Assembly (NCBI GenBank): GCA_963920525.1
Contig: OY986436.1
Span: 11,273,001-11,337,000, forward strand
Origin: Dichetophora obliterata
Lineage: Eukaryota > Arthropoda > Insecta > Diptera > Sciomyzidae
Direction of reading: 5' to 3'
Length of the DNA: 64,000 nucleotides
A program made the translations under genes and the position numbers. How positions within the stretch are numbered: the first letter of the stretch is position 1; every line of letters begins with the position of its first letter. Shown here one piece after another: positions 12,680 to 23,015 of this stretch. The notes beneath the pieces are model-generated. The model saw nothing but the letters and a program-made list of their open reading frames with translations. It did no database searches and was not told where the DNA came from.

Positions 12680-12947
12680 CATGGCCGTAGCTGGAATTTT
12701 TGAAAGCTGTTACCGGCCTAAGACCCATTTTCGATTTCGGCAAATATTTTTATTAGATTTTTGGCAATAAAAAAGGGGCGGGCGAACTAAGTTTGGGGCT
12801 TTTATGAAGAAATTAGGTCAAAAAATTGCAGTTCGGGGCCCCTCACCCCTTTTTTTTTATTTCCTAAAATCTAATAAAAATATGTGCTGAAATCGAAAAT
12901 GGGGCTTAAGCCGGTATTAACTTTCAAATATTGCAGCTACGGCCATG
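12680..12947. mobile_element. 268-bp palindromic miniature element with 8-bp target duplication
   Basis: Termini CATGGCCGTAGCTG and CAGCTACGGCCATG open inverted arms of about 75-80 bp (about 12680-12760 and 12868-12947). The element is flanked by an exact 8-bp duplication, ATAAGAAG, at 12672-12679 and 12948-12955. An 8-bp duplication fits the hAT or P superfamilies; the CATG ends are reminiscent of P-like elements. It has no coding capacity. Confidence 0.85.
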
Positions 12948-13939
12948 ATAAGAAGGTCTTTACTTCCTCTAGAAAGGGGAGTGGCTTCGCCCACTTTTAC
13001 CATGAAGCGACTTCTTTTGATACCAACACCATACGTACCAAATATAATCACCCTACGGCTACCATTGCCTGAGAAATGAGGATTTAAAGTTTTGTTTTGT
13101 ATGGGCGTGGCACCTCCCATTTTTCTATTCACAACTTTAAATAACCTATAACCTTCCCGAGACTTTTCTGAACATTTTGCAAAAAACCCCATCAAAATCG
13201 GATGAGCGGTTTGGCAGCGCATAACATACGAACAAACCAACAAACAAACAAATATTAATTTTTATATATTAGATTTGAGCTTTTTTTTATTCAACTAACA
13301 GTTTTTGGTCCTTGGATTTGTCGATTTTTTCCGATTCACGTAAATTTTGAACGGCTTTGATGTTGTGACATACAATTTTGAGTGCGATTTTTCAAACGTA
13401 AATTTCTAAGTTTTTTTTTTAAGTTTATCTTTAGTATATCAGGTGTAAGCGAACGCAAACAAAGAAGGGAATCTACTCCTGTGGGTATAATAGCAATGCC
13501 ACTAACAATACTAGAGACTACGTGTGCGAACAGTTTTATTGAAAAGAATTGTGAGTTTTAAAATTATTGCTCTATAAACACATAGTCCAACACGCTAAAA
13601 TTAAGTAGATTTCCTAAACGAAATTTGACAGAGAAATATTTGTACTATATAGTCAGTTAAAGTTTTTAATTAAGATGATGAATTCACTGGTCAATCATAC
13701 TTCCCAGAATCAAAAAATTGTGCATCAGGCGAGGATAGTGAAGATCCGGTTGCTGGAAAAGATCGATTTGTTCTAGGATCTCCGGTTACAACATCTAAAG
13801 TCTTCACCTCAATTCTAGCATACGTTTTACGATACAAACTAAAAGGTTCTGCATGAAGCTGTTTGTTGGAATTGATTGATTCCATCCATATGCCCTAAAA
13901 CGCCCATCTGCACTTATGTCTTTAAAAAACATAAAAATA

Positions 13940-14275
13940 AATTCTGTTATTGAGTGTACGGCGCACTGCAACAACTGTTACAGACCAGTAAAAGGAAATG
14001 CGAGGAATATAATAGCAAAAACGAATTCGGATATCTGCTCACCTTCTCAATAGAGGCACAGCTGCAAGCAATTATTTCTCGCCCAGATTTCTGCAAACAA
14101 GTGCTCACCATTTTAGCAGAAAAAAGAAAATGTTGACAGGCTAGAAAACATTTACGATGGCGAACTGTATCGCAATCAATGCGAAAATAGATTCATGAAC
14201 GACCCCAGGACTTTATCAATCATGAGGTATTTTGACGTAGCAGCACTCTATTTAACTTATACTACTAACTAGATT
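13940..14275 (+). pseudogene. Fragment of a DNA-transposon transposase (N-terminal part)
   Basis: Two overlapping frames resemble one broken protein. The segment with LLTFSIEAQLQAIISRPDFC is followed, after a frame change, by LENIYDGELYRNQ and FMNDPRTLSI. In transposase-like proteins that carry C2H2 fingers and a DIMHDLFEG motif, I recall an analogous order (a SIE-type block, then IYDG, then a block before a TDGV motif). The fragment could therefore belong to the same broad group as the element at 30076-36348. Homology is from memory only, and no ends or TIRs were found. Confidence 0.4.
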
Positions 14276-14661
14276 TTTATGTAGTAAATAACAAATGCAC
14301 TAAAAATTATTCAAAACCGACGGTCTTATCAAATGTTGAAGTCACTCTTGTACACCAGTATATCAGATCTTCTGAAATACAGTAAATTTCGCCACAATGT
14401 ATTAAAAACTGAATTTTGCATTACATGTAAATGATATTTCTTATGTTTTGTGTTCCACCAAATATGATTGAAAACGAATAAAGCACCTTTACCTTTAGAA
14501 ACAATGTTTATTTATGCAAACTTTCGCCAAAAAAAATATTAATTGTGACTGTCAAGTTCACATGTTCCATGTGAAAAGGTTATCAAAAATTTCAAGTTAA
14601 AGCCAGTAAAAAGTTAGAGCTCAGAAGAGTTAGACAGAATAAAAGCGTTAAAGACGAGATG

Positions 14662-14990
14662 ATTCTGTTGTCTAGAAAACAAAACATTTTTAAGCTGCTA
14701 GACCATTTCAATTGGATGCCAATAAAATGCTTGTTTTTAATAGAGTTCATGTGCCTGCCAGTGAAAGCATTCTGTTCTGTAGAAAACAGAACTTTTAAGC
14801 CTGCCCAAATATTTCGTGCAATGCCAAAATAATGATTTTATTCAACAGAGTTCATATGCCTGCCGTTATAGTGCGTAGGAAGGCTACTGCTGAAAAAAAC
14901 AAAAATGTTTGAGCTGCTTGAACATTTCAGTTGCCGTCCAATACAATGCTAAATTTCGACACACTGCCTTCTACTGACTTTTGCATGCCT
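14662..14990 (+). repeat. Tandem repeat, ~107-bp unit, nearly three copies
   Basis: Units begin at about 14664, 14769 and 14876. Each contains CTGTTSTSTAGAAAACA, a GCTGCTAGACCATTTC-like word, GATGCCAATAAAATG and GAGTTCATRTGCCTGCC. The third copy is degraded. No gene is seen in 14280-15518 apart from this array. Confidence 0.6.
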
Positions 14991-15518
14991 TCATGCTGAT
15001 ACTTTTTGGCAGCCTTTATTGATAAAAAGTAAACTGGCCGCTACCTCTGCTCATTTGCCACAATTATGCTGATAGAATGCCATTTTCCTGTCGAATATTT
15101 TATCTGGGGAGGGGTTGTTTTGACGACAGAAATAGATTTAAACTCTTTCTTCTTATATGTGTATAAAACAGAGTGGCACACGGATCTTCCGATTTGAGTT
15201 GCCTTTTTGTTCTGTTGTGTTTGTCTCCACCCAAGGAAAGTTTTTACGGTAAGAAAATTGGAAAAACACTAGAGGGCGCTATAGTACAAATTCCTTATAA
15301 AACTGCAAAAACTTCTTAACTTCTTACTTCTTAACATTAAAAATTGTATTTAGTAGTTTTTTGATATGTTAGTGTTTTGTGACTTTTTATTTTTATACAT
15401 CTTCAACACTTATGAGAGCTTTACAATAAGTCTGTCACAAAATTGATGAGCAGCTAAGAACTTTTTGGCAGATTTGTAAAGGATTTGAACAACAAAACGT
15501 TCCTTATTTCATTACTGT

Positions 15519-15569
15519 GCGCATCGATTCGTTCGAAGTTTCAAAGTCAGTATAGCGCTGGCGGTGGCC
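15519..15569 (+). pseudogene. Helitron helicase fragment 1
   Basis: The frame ending in IALAVA reads directly into SSEIAATLLEGG after the Transib insertion is removed. This matches the conserved region just downstream of Walker A in Helitron helicases. The Walker A itself (GGTGKT-like) is not readable upstream, so the gene was already decayed or rearranged there. Confidence 0.65.
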
Positions 15570-15608
15570 CACAGTGGTTCCAAATCGAAAAAAGACGGCC
15601 AAAACCTC
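15570..15608 (+). repeat. Transib left TIR with RSS-like heptamer
   Basis: The first seven bases are CACAGTG, identical to the canonical V(D)J recombination signal heptamer. An A-rich nonamer-like GCCAAAACC follows after about 21 bp. Similarity of Transib ends to RSSs is established knowledge; the exact match here is read from the sequence. Confidence 0.85.
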
Positions 15609-15647
15609 AAGGAGTGGTCTGATTTTCATGAAATTAAGTATATATAG

Positions 15648-15822
15648 GTTTTTGGGGTCGCTGATCACGAATCTGAAGTCCAAAATTTAAAATTCAAAAT
15701 GGCGGCTTCAAAATGGCGGCCATGAACAAGCTTATTTCTTTAATAATTGTTTAATTCAGCTCAAAATTGGTATTCGGGGGTTTTTGGGGTCGCTGATCAC
15801 GAATCTGAAGTCCAAAATTTTA
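15648..15822 (+). repeat. Direct repeat inside the Transib left end
   Basis: A segment of about 40 bp beginning GGTTTTTGGGGTCGCTGATC occurs at about 15646-15688 and again at about 15777-15822, separated by GGCGGC-containing sequence. It may be subterminal transposase-binding DNA; that is inference. Confidence 0.6.
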
Positions 15823-15889
15823 AATTTAAAATAAATAACAAAATTTTTTATATTTTATACAAAGTATATTTAACACATTTTTATGTACA

Positions 15890-18556
15890 CTAATTTCCCA
15901 ATAACGCTAAAACTTCTTCAGGTAAATGTTTTGTTTTAATTGTTGGCAAATTTCCTGATGACGATATTTTAGGATCTGAATAAAGCAGCCATCTGTTAAA
16001 CACGTCTTCATTGGTAGTAATTCGGGACATTTTTCTTGCGTTATTTAGTCGAAACTTTTTTGCTACCTTATGGGTCGCTTCTAAAACTTCCTCAGACAGC
16101 TGACCTAGTGGAAGCAAGGAATTTTTCACCACAGCTGGGACATGGATCAATACCTTGTGGACACTTGGTGGCATGTGATACCAGCCATATAACTCAACGT
16201 AAAGTTTTGCTGTATCGATACAGTAGTTATCAAATTCTGCTACCTTTATGTGTCTGCAATTTGATATAGTTTTCAAAACTACAGAAAACCTTCTTAAGAT
16301 TTCTTCACTTATACCTACATATGAATTAATTTTTATAAGTATTAAGTTCATAAAGAAAAGCTTATTATTTAGTTAAACTAACCAGTTATATCTGCTGTAA
16401 GTGAAATATTGTCAAAAAACCTTCTTGCTGTATTCCCGTCATTTGAGGAACCAAATCCTGGCTTAGGAAAATCTATACGATTTTCTTTTAAGAAGCGAGG
16501 TTGAATTGCATTTTTGCGAGTTTGCATTTGAATCTTTGTTCCATCTTTCTGGCTTACCTAATAAAAGTATAAAATGCATATACATAATATAAATTAGGAA
16601 TGTCTGTATGTATGCTTAAAAAATGCTCTTACTCTCCACTTTTTAAAATCAAGTCGATATGAAATATGCAGTAAACAATTCATAAAATTTATATAGGCGT
16701 GAAGTATTGGTAAGTTGTATTTCAGGACATTAGCTTCCACAGCTCTTTCTTTCATTTTTTCGACATTATTCATTTCAGAAACCGAAGCATGGCATATGTT
16801 GCATGACATTGATGATGTACCAGTTAATGCATTAGATACCTAAATAAAATGGATTGTCCTTAATTCGTTGATACCGAATTTAAAACCTTAATTTGCAATC
16901 ATTTCACAGAAAATGTGAACTGATCCTCTAGACGATAAAGAATAACACAGGTTTACACGGTTTTGGACCAGAGAAGCCGAAAGAGGTTTCATATGTATTC
17001 AGAACTACTTCTTCAAAACTACAGATAGTAACGAATTTTAGTAAAATCTTGTTTAAAATCTTTAAAAGTTATTTAAAATCGGCTTATAAATTAAAAATAT
17101 GGTCCAATTGCCAAAAAAAAAACTTTTTCACATTTATGCCTATACCTCTAAAACTTGACCCTAAAGAAAAGAACAAACTGCGGATTTGAATTCAAAACGC
17201 AAAAATAAATACATATCTACTTTTGTTTTCTCTGATCCAAAAGTTAATCCTTATTTGTTAGCCTGAGTTATTCTCTTTATATTACCACACCTTTCCATCA
17301 ATCATGCTTAGGTGAACTTCGAAAGATACTGAGTAGTTATCGTTTTGATAAGGTTGCAGCTCAGCGATTTGTGCGTCAATATATAATTTCTCTGCTCTTG
17401 ATATTTCATCAGTTTCGTGTAACCATTGCAATCTTATTGGCCTGCAAAAGCGCGGTGAAGATGTCGACATATTTACCCATACAATTTTTTTGGAAACTTT
17501 TTCAACCAGTTGTAATGGTACAATCGATGTTAAGAATATATTTTCATCGCCTACATTTTCTTCGGACCATTTTTGCTTAAATGTGGAATGCCCTGAGCTT
17601 CCATCGAAGCCATACTTGCACACGAGCTGTAATTCAATTTTTTTTTCTAACTGGAAGTCTGTCGTACTTAATATTTCTAAAATTCTGGAACACGTGTGGT
17701 CAAGCAATGATTGTAACGGTATTTCACATTTGATTTCCGATATTGACACATTCGGTGGATAGGCACGCTTTTTTGCAAGAATAACATCTTTATAAGATGG
17801 GTACAAATCGTGGTTTCGAATGAGGGCTCCATTTCGCAATTTATTGTACGTACATTTTGTTAAATTTTCCGTGACAATTAAAAACAATGCCTCATCCGGA
17901 GTATATTTTTCTGGGGTACTTATTTTTTTTTTTTCCAAGTTTTTAAAATATTACTTGCCCTTTGTGGTGAATTTACTGTTATTTCCGTTAAAAGCTTTGC
18001 ACCAGATTCGTTGCCCATCGATCGTAACGACATTGAGGTTGCTAAAGATAATTCATTAGGTTCTATCGTTTTCCGAAGAATCTCGGTCTTTCGGCGCTTA
18101 CTTCGAATGCTGCATTCATTAAATGTTTTTTTTTTTTTTGGCCTTCCACCTACATGAATAAAATTACTTTCTATTACCAAAAGTAATTACCATTAATTTA
18201 AAAATTAACTACTCTAAGCAATCTGACCAAGAGCTCAAATACAGGGTATCCCATACAATTTTTTACTCGTTTCATCACGGGGAATCACCCCCCAACGGGT
18301 GGTTCACTAAAGCTGGGACACCCTGTATATAATTTCATATAAAATCTAAGATGGCAAATTTTAATTTTATTTTTATCACAAATTCTTATTCTTATTTTTC
18401 TCATTATTCTTACTGCATATAACCCTTACTGAATATACCCTTACTCAATATAATCCGTAACTGGCTGAACATATAACTACCTTTCAAAGTCGAAGATAAA
18501 ACTTCTTCATAATGAAACTCCATACAAGAATTTAACCACTCTTTATTTTGTTCCAT
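15890..18556 (-). CDS. Transib transposase, five exons, one homopolymer frameshift
   Basis: RAG1-core-related DDE transposase. Exons read on the minus strand: 18556-18481, 18149-17291, 16839-16633, 16557-16383 and 16314-15890, with GT/AG junctions that keep phase. Together they give about 580 codons. Features in order: a basic GGRPKKKKTF stretch; a DG motif (Asp codon 17605-17603, candidate first catalytic residue); MIDGK at the end of exon 2 (17299-17297, candidate second Asp); a zinc-ribbon-like CNICHAS in exon 3; NDGNTARRFF in exon 4; and LGQLSEEVLEA in exon 5 (Glu codon 16093-16091), aligning with the RAG1 region that holds the catalytic Glu, followed by NARKMSRITT. The only defect I see is a frame change in the T-run at about 17926-17936, which may be a real mutation or a homopolymer error. 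The introns are short. Confidence 0.85.
18242..18325. mobile_element. 84-bp Tc1/mariner-type micro-MITE inside the Transib
   Basis: Termini CAGGGTATCCCA and its near-complement TGGGACACCCTG are flanked by TA at 18240-18241 and 18326-18327. It lies in the first intron of the Transib gene, so it arrived after the Transib or travelled with it. It has no coding capacity. Confidence 0.7.
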
Positions 18557-19409
18557 AAAACGGGGGTTCTCTCTTTTACTCTGGTTCCATCTTTCGAAAT
18601 ATTTGTGAAAAAAAATTTATTTAAATCAAACAAAATTTGTTTTTTTATGTCACTGTTATTTTCACATTTTAATTTTTTTGCCACAAAATTAACGATTTTC
18701 TGTTTTTTATTTTTTTTTTTGCATGTTATCGGTGTTTAAAATTTCGTTATGCATATGCATTCTTTTAATTTTTGCAAACATTTTATTAACACGACCGTTT
18801 TTTCAACACAACACGCGATAAAACGCAACCGATCGCACACAAAAAATTTACGTTTAAAGAAAAGCTTCCTCAGATAACTTTGATAATAACTTTGATAACA
18901 CTAGGCGCCACCATTTTTGAGATGCCACTATACTTTTCTTATGGTTTTCGGCCTTCTAAACACGAATATCCGATTGGGGCACGTTTGGGCAAAATGTTTT
19001 AATTGGTTTTAAGTAACCAATACCTTTCTATAGGGGCGTAACGCGGCGAACACTTTCGTTTTTTCCATTTTCACTGATCCAAATTTTTCAAAAAATATAA
19101 ATTTTCAATGATTTTTTTAAAATATTAGGCATGAAATTTTTTCAAAGTTTTAAGTTAATTCTAATTGCATATGCTTCGATTCAATATATGAAAATATAAA
19201 ACAACTTAAATTACTTGCACAGATAATACAAAAAATGTTTGAATTTGGGTCAAAATTTTACTTTTTTTTTGTAAAATTTTTGCCAAACTTTCAAGGCGTT
19301 AAAAATGAAAAAAAAAAATTAAAAAAAAATTGACATCGCAGTTTTTTTCATTTATCTATCTTTAATAGGTATTTGAAGTAAAATATGTTTTTCAAACATC
19401 TTTAAAAAT

Positions 19410-19448
19410 GAGGTTTTGGCCGCCTTTTTCATATTTGGAACCAATGTG
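19410..19448 (-). repeat. Transib right TIR
   Basis: Read inward on the minus strand it begins CACATTG and shares GGTTCCAAAT, GAAAAAG and CGGCCAAAACCTC with the left TIR. The heptamer differs from the left end at one position (T for G at position 5). Confidence 0.85.
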
Positions 19449-19691
19449 TGGCCTCTTCTGAGATTGCAGCCACATTGTTGGAAGGTGGTCGAACGACTCA
19501 TTCTGGGTTGAAGCTGCCGTTGAATGTCCAATTGACTGAAGAACCGAAACGCAACATTTCAAAGAATTCCGCAATGGTGAAAGTGTTGCTGAGTTGTAAG
19601 ATTTATCATTTGTGACGATAAAAACGAGCCTTGAAGGCACTCGATCGAACTATAAAAGATCTGCGCAGCAACACGAGACTTTTGGAGGGGG
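19449..19691 (+). pseudogene. Helitron helicase fragment 2
   Basis: Reads SSEIAATLLEGGRTTHSGLK, LPLNVQL and NISKNSAMVKVL, then after damage KALDRTIKDLRSNTRLLEG. These are in the order expected for Helitron helicase between Walker A and motif III. At least one stop or frame problem lies near 19600-19615. The block ends at the GGGG target duplication of the Gypsy element. Confidence 0.8.
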
Positions 19692-19944
19692 TTTAGAAAT
19701 CAGGCATCTTAGATTATTATTTTGGAGTTTATTGATAAATTATAAACAGTAGTTGTTTTCTGTTCAAGAAAATATTCATACTGAAAAATTATAAACTACA
19801 AAATTCAAAATTGAAACTCTTGACAAATTTTATAAAATTTAAATAATGATCATTAAAGTACTTTAAAACAAGTGCATGATATAAATAAAAACAGGAAATT
19901 ACAATTAATGTATTAGAGTTGAGAATACAAATTAAGACACTACA
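19692..19944 (-). repeat. Gypsy 3' LTR
   Basis: Nearly identical to 29057-29312. The visible differences are a single base near 19900 and a small indel/substitution cluster near 19911-19920. The few differences argue for a relatively recent insertion compared with the decayed Helitron around it. Confidence 0.92.
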
Positions 19945-19958
19945 TCACCCCCCCTTCA
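19945..19958 (-). promoter_or_regulatory. Polypurine tract of the Gypsy element
   Basis: On the minus strand GAAGGGGGGGTGA lies directly before the 3' LTR, where plus-strand DNA synthesis would be primed. Confidence 0.75.
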
Positions 19959-20650
19959 CAAAATTGTAGATCACTTAAATTGAACGTAACTCGTTTGTGT
20001 CTTATATTGGAAGTATATTTATGATTATTTTGTTCTTCCACAAAGGCTGGTTTAAGTCTATCGATTGAAATATTTCTATTAGTGTTATGAATGTTAATCT
20101 TGAAATATTTTGGCATTCTTTCAATTACTTCGTATGGGCCCTCATATGGACACTGTAATCCTTTCTTTATGATATCCGACCTCACAAAAACATATTTACA
20201 ATGATTAAGATTTTTGGGTACGAAAATTTTAGTTGAATTTTGATGATGTGAAATACTTGATCGAACTTTACGAAAATAGTCTTGTATTTTTTAAATTAAT
20301 TCTGTGGGACTAAAATTTGAAACAGGACTAACAACTAATTGACTTGGAAGTCGTAAATTTTGACCATAGACCATCTCTGCTGCAGTTGCCTTAATATCTT
20401 CTTTAAAAACCGACCGTAAGCCTAAGAGAATGATAGGTAATTCTTGTGACCAGTTTACTGAATTACCATTGGCTAAAATTGAAGCTTTCAACTGTCTGTG
20501 AAAACGTCCAATCATGCCATTAGCCTGAGGGTGGTATGCACAAGTTGTTATTTGATGGCATCCAAGTTGTCTTGTTAATTCTCTGAATATCCGCGAAGTA
20601 AACTGACATCCTCGGTCACTTGTTAGTTGCGAAGGAACACCGAATCTGCA

Positions 20651-22992
20651 ATAATAATAATAATAAGTTGGGGATTTGCCGAAGCAGACCACAGTGGGTC
20701 CCTTTTCGTCCCCTATTGGACAAAGGGTACTACTGCTCGGAGTACTCGTACGTGAGCATGCTCCTCGTGTAAGCATCCTTTGTCACCTCAAGCATATCCT
20801 TATAGGTTAGTTGACCAATCTCGGCTTCGCCAATAAATGGGCGTCCCAGAGTGGTCAATCTTATGCTTGCCAGCGCCGGACACTGGCACAGAATGTGTGC
20901 TGCTGTTTCCGGCTCCTCTAGGCATAACCTACACGCATCGTCCTCGGTCAGAGTCATCTTCCCGAGATGGTACATGAAGGGACCGTGTCCTGTGACCAGT
21001 GCAGTAAGCCAGCTTAAAGTCCTTCTATTGTATCGGATAACTTTTGCTGCCTCACTACGAGACCACTTCACGGCCGCCTTTGATTGCCTGCAATTAACAG
21101 CTTCTTCCCACCTTTTACTGTGTTCCGAGTCCGTCCATTGTTTAATAAGGCCTGCCACCATATTGTCGCCTAAGGCGATACGTGGTTCTGGTCCACAGAA
21201 TTCTTCTGCTGATCCTGTTCTTGCTAAAGAATCAGCTTCTTCATTCTGTTCTATGCCAGAGTGTCCTCTCACCCACATAAGTGTAAGCTCATTTGTCTGG
21301 GCGCACCTTTTGAGTTTTGTAAGACATTCTATGGCCAACCTGGAAGTGATGTCTGTCCGTTGCATACACCTAATCACAGACTGATTGTCGAGAGCGATGA
21401 CAATTTTCTTGCCACTGATCCGACCATCTATCAGGTGGTCCAGCGCATGCACTACGCCAAACATTTCTGCCTGGTATACAGACACAAACCTCCCCAACCT
21501 CAGTACACAGGATAGGCTTAACTCTTTTGAGTACACGCCTGCCCCGGCCCGGCCATTCATCAGAGAGCCGTCTGTGAATATACTGATATCGCTACCAGCG
21601 ATTTCTTCACAAACGGCTCCATCCGTTATAAGAGTTTTATAACATTTTTCTGTTATTTTTACTCTCTGCCTTCCATCCATTGGCATAAACGCCTCCCTGA
21701 CATCTCTCTGAACAATATCAAGGATGCGAATATGACCATGCAGGGCCGTTGCCCCATGCCACGTAGCATTTCGCAACATCCTGAGGGCTGACAGCGCCGC
21801 TGTTTTCTTTATTTCTAAATCCAACGGCAGCATACCTAATAGAACCTCCATTGCGCTTGTTGGAGTGGTGCGTATTGCACCTGTTATTCCAACACACGCC
21901 AGCCGTTGGACTCTGTCCAGTCTCTTCTTAATGGTTTTCTGGCTGACTTTTGTCCACCAAATCACCGAAGCGTACGTGATGACAGGTCTAACCATCATAG
22001 TGTAAACCCATTTCATAGCCTCTGGGTTTAGCCCCCATTTGAGACCACAAACGCGTCTGCACTGGAACAGAACCCTCTTGGCTCTTTGAATCCTATCTTC
22101 TACATGCTCGTTCCAGTTCAGTTTGCTATCAAGGGTTACCCCTAGATATTTAACTTTCGTGGACATGTTGATTTCAGCTCCAAAAAGTCTGAGTGGTTCT
22201 GTACTCAGGCCTACCCTCTTTCTAGTAAAGAGAATATTGTCTGACTTGCCTGCGTTTACGGTAAGGCCTTGTTCTCGACACCACTCCTCCACCATTCGGA
22301 GTGCTCCCTTCATGATGTCAGAGATGGTGTCAATGAACTTGCCGCAGACCACCAACGCAATGTCATCTGCATACCCTATCGTGTGTATGCCCGATTCATC
22401 CAGTCTAACCAGTAGTGAGTCCACAGTTATGTTCCACAGGGTTGGCGATAACACCCCGCCCTGGGGACATCCTCTACTTACTCTACCTCTAGTCTTTACT
22501 CTACCATTCTGCATGTTGACAGCCCTGTGTTTGAGCATATTGTCCACCCAATTTGCTATCATTGGGCTTACATTGCGTTCTGTCAGGGCTTGCCGCAGCC
22601 TTCCAAAGCATATTTTGTCGAAAGCACCCTCGATGTCCATAAATGTGGCCATCGCAATGCCTCCTGAAAATACCTCCTTTTCAGTCACTCTTACCAATTC
22701 GTGAAGAGCACTCTCCGTAGACCTACCTGCTCTATATGCATGTTGGCATCTACTCAGAGGATTTTGCGTCAGCGAGGTGCTCTCAAGACAGTCAACCATC
22801 ACTCTTTCCATCGTTTTCAGGAGAAAAGATGTTAGGCTGATCGGTCTGAACGACTTTGCCTCCGCATAATCTTTTTTTCCAGGCTTCGGAAGAAAGACAA
22901 CTTTCGCCTCTCTCCAGACTCTCGGAACATACCCAGTCGCTAGGCAAGTAACGAATATACCCCACAGCCTAGGTGCAATGAGATCGAATGAT
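20651..22992 (-). mobile_element. 5'-truncated LOA-like LINE inside the Gypsy integrase
   Basis: A 2342-bp insertion bounded by an exact 12-bp duplication, ACCGAATCTGCA, at 20639-20650 and 22993-23004. The 3' end on the minus strand is a run of TTA repeats (20651-20667). Removal of the insert and one duplication rejoins the integrase frame (VCRFG). Endonuclease and any ORF1 are missing, so target-primed insertion with 5' truncation is the natural reading. Confidence 0.93.
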
Positions 22993-23015
22993 ACCGAATC
23001 TGCAAACATATTCAT
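20730..23015 (-). CDS. LINE reverse transcriptase with RNase H, intact frame
   Basis: A 761-codon uninterrupted frame. The first methionines fall in Gypsy sequence (codons 23015 to about 22993), so the start is a chance fusion; native LINE sequence begins at about residue 9. RT motifs: FRPISLTSFLLKTMERV at about 56, FMDIEGAFDKI at about 125, CPQGGVLSP at about 183, YADDIALVV at about 215 and VKYLGVTLDSKLNW at about 288. An RNase H domain follows (FTDGS about 480, QAEMFGV about 512, DNQSV about 540, WVRGHSG), then a cysteine/histidine cluster CRLCLEEPETAAHILCQC at about 700. RT plus RNase H fits the LOA/I-type group. The lack of stops or shifts over 2.2 kb implies a young insertion. Confidence 0.88.
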   Translation of the reverse strand: MNMFADSVSFDLIAPRLWGIFVTCLATGYVPRVWREAKVVFLPKPGKKDYAEAKSFRPISLTSFLLKTMERVMVDCLESTSLTQNPLSRCQHAYRAGRSTESALHELVRVTEKEVFSGGIAMATFMDIEGAFDKICFGRLRQALTERNVSPMIANWVDNMLKHRAVNMQNGRVKTRGRVSRGCPQGGVLSPTLWNITVDSLLVRLDESGIHTIGYADDIALVVCGKFIDTISDIMKGALRMVEEWCREQGLTVNAGKSDNILFTRKRVGLSTEPLRLFGAEINMSTKVKYLGVTLDSKLNWNEHVEDRIQRAKRVLFQCRRVCGLKWGLNPEAMKWVYTMMVRPVITYASVIWWTKVSQKTIKKRLDRVQRLACVGITGAIRTTPTSAMEVLLGMLPLDLEIKKTAALSALRMLRNATWHGATALHGHIRILDIVQRDVREAFMPMDGRQRVKITEKCYKTLITDGAVCEEIAGSDISIFTDGSLMNGRAGAGVYSKELSLSCVLRLGRFVSVYQAEMFGVVHALDHLIDGRISGKKIVIALDNQSVIRCMQRTDITSRLAIECLTKLKRCAQTNELTLMWVRGHSGIEQNEEADSLARTGSAEEFCGPEPRIALGDNMVAGLIKQWTDSEHSKRWEEAVNCRQSKAAVKWSRSEAAKVIRYNRRTLSWLTALVTGHGPFMYHLGKMTLTEDDACRLCLEEPETAAHILCQCPALASIRLTTLGRPFIGEAEIGQLTYKDMLEVTKDAYTRSMLTYEYSEQ

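Larger units (their letters stand above)
11268..13275 (+). repeat. Composite interspersed repeat with internal tandem array
   Basis: Begins with CTAGCTGAAAACCGGCG and ends in an AAACAAAC run followed by TTTTTATATATTAGAT. The same terminal signature also occurs at about 12630-12671, so two tails lie in tandem. These head and tail styles resemble repeats widespread in insects that derive from the 3' ends of non-LTR elements; the class is inference. Blocks with GGGCGGTAAAAGGGGGTGTG appear near 12256 and 12507. One of them, followed by AAACCATCTCRTACTCGAAA, matches 57560-57630, so the same family recurs there. No intact protein is encoded. Confidence 0.6.
15570..19448 (-). mobile_element. Transib (RAG1-related) DNA transposon, near-complete
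   Basis: The left end starts CACAGTGGTTCCAAAT and the right end, read inward on the minus strand, starts CACATTGGTTCCAAAT. Imperfect TIRs extend about 39 bp to CGGCCAAAACCTC. The 3879-bp element is flanked by an exact GC-rich 5-bp duplication, TGGCC, at 15565-15569 and 19449-19453; Transib elements are known for 5-bp GC-rich duplications and CAC-type ends. It encodes a spliced Transib transposase on the minus strand. It inserted within a helicase codon stretch of the Helitron, and removing it plus one TSD restores that frame. Confidence 0.92.

Noticed and set aside
13440..15518. Helitron 5' end and Rep domain
   Set aside because: I looked for a TC start and a Rep-type HUH motif upstream of the helicase fragment and could not find either.
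20851..22704. Several plus-strand frames of 84-193 codons
   Set aside because: They are antisense shadows of the intact LINE reverse transcriptase on the minus strand.
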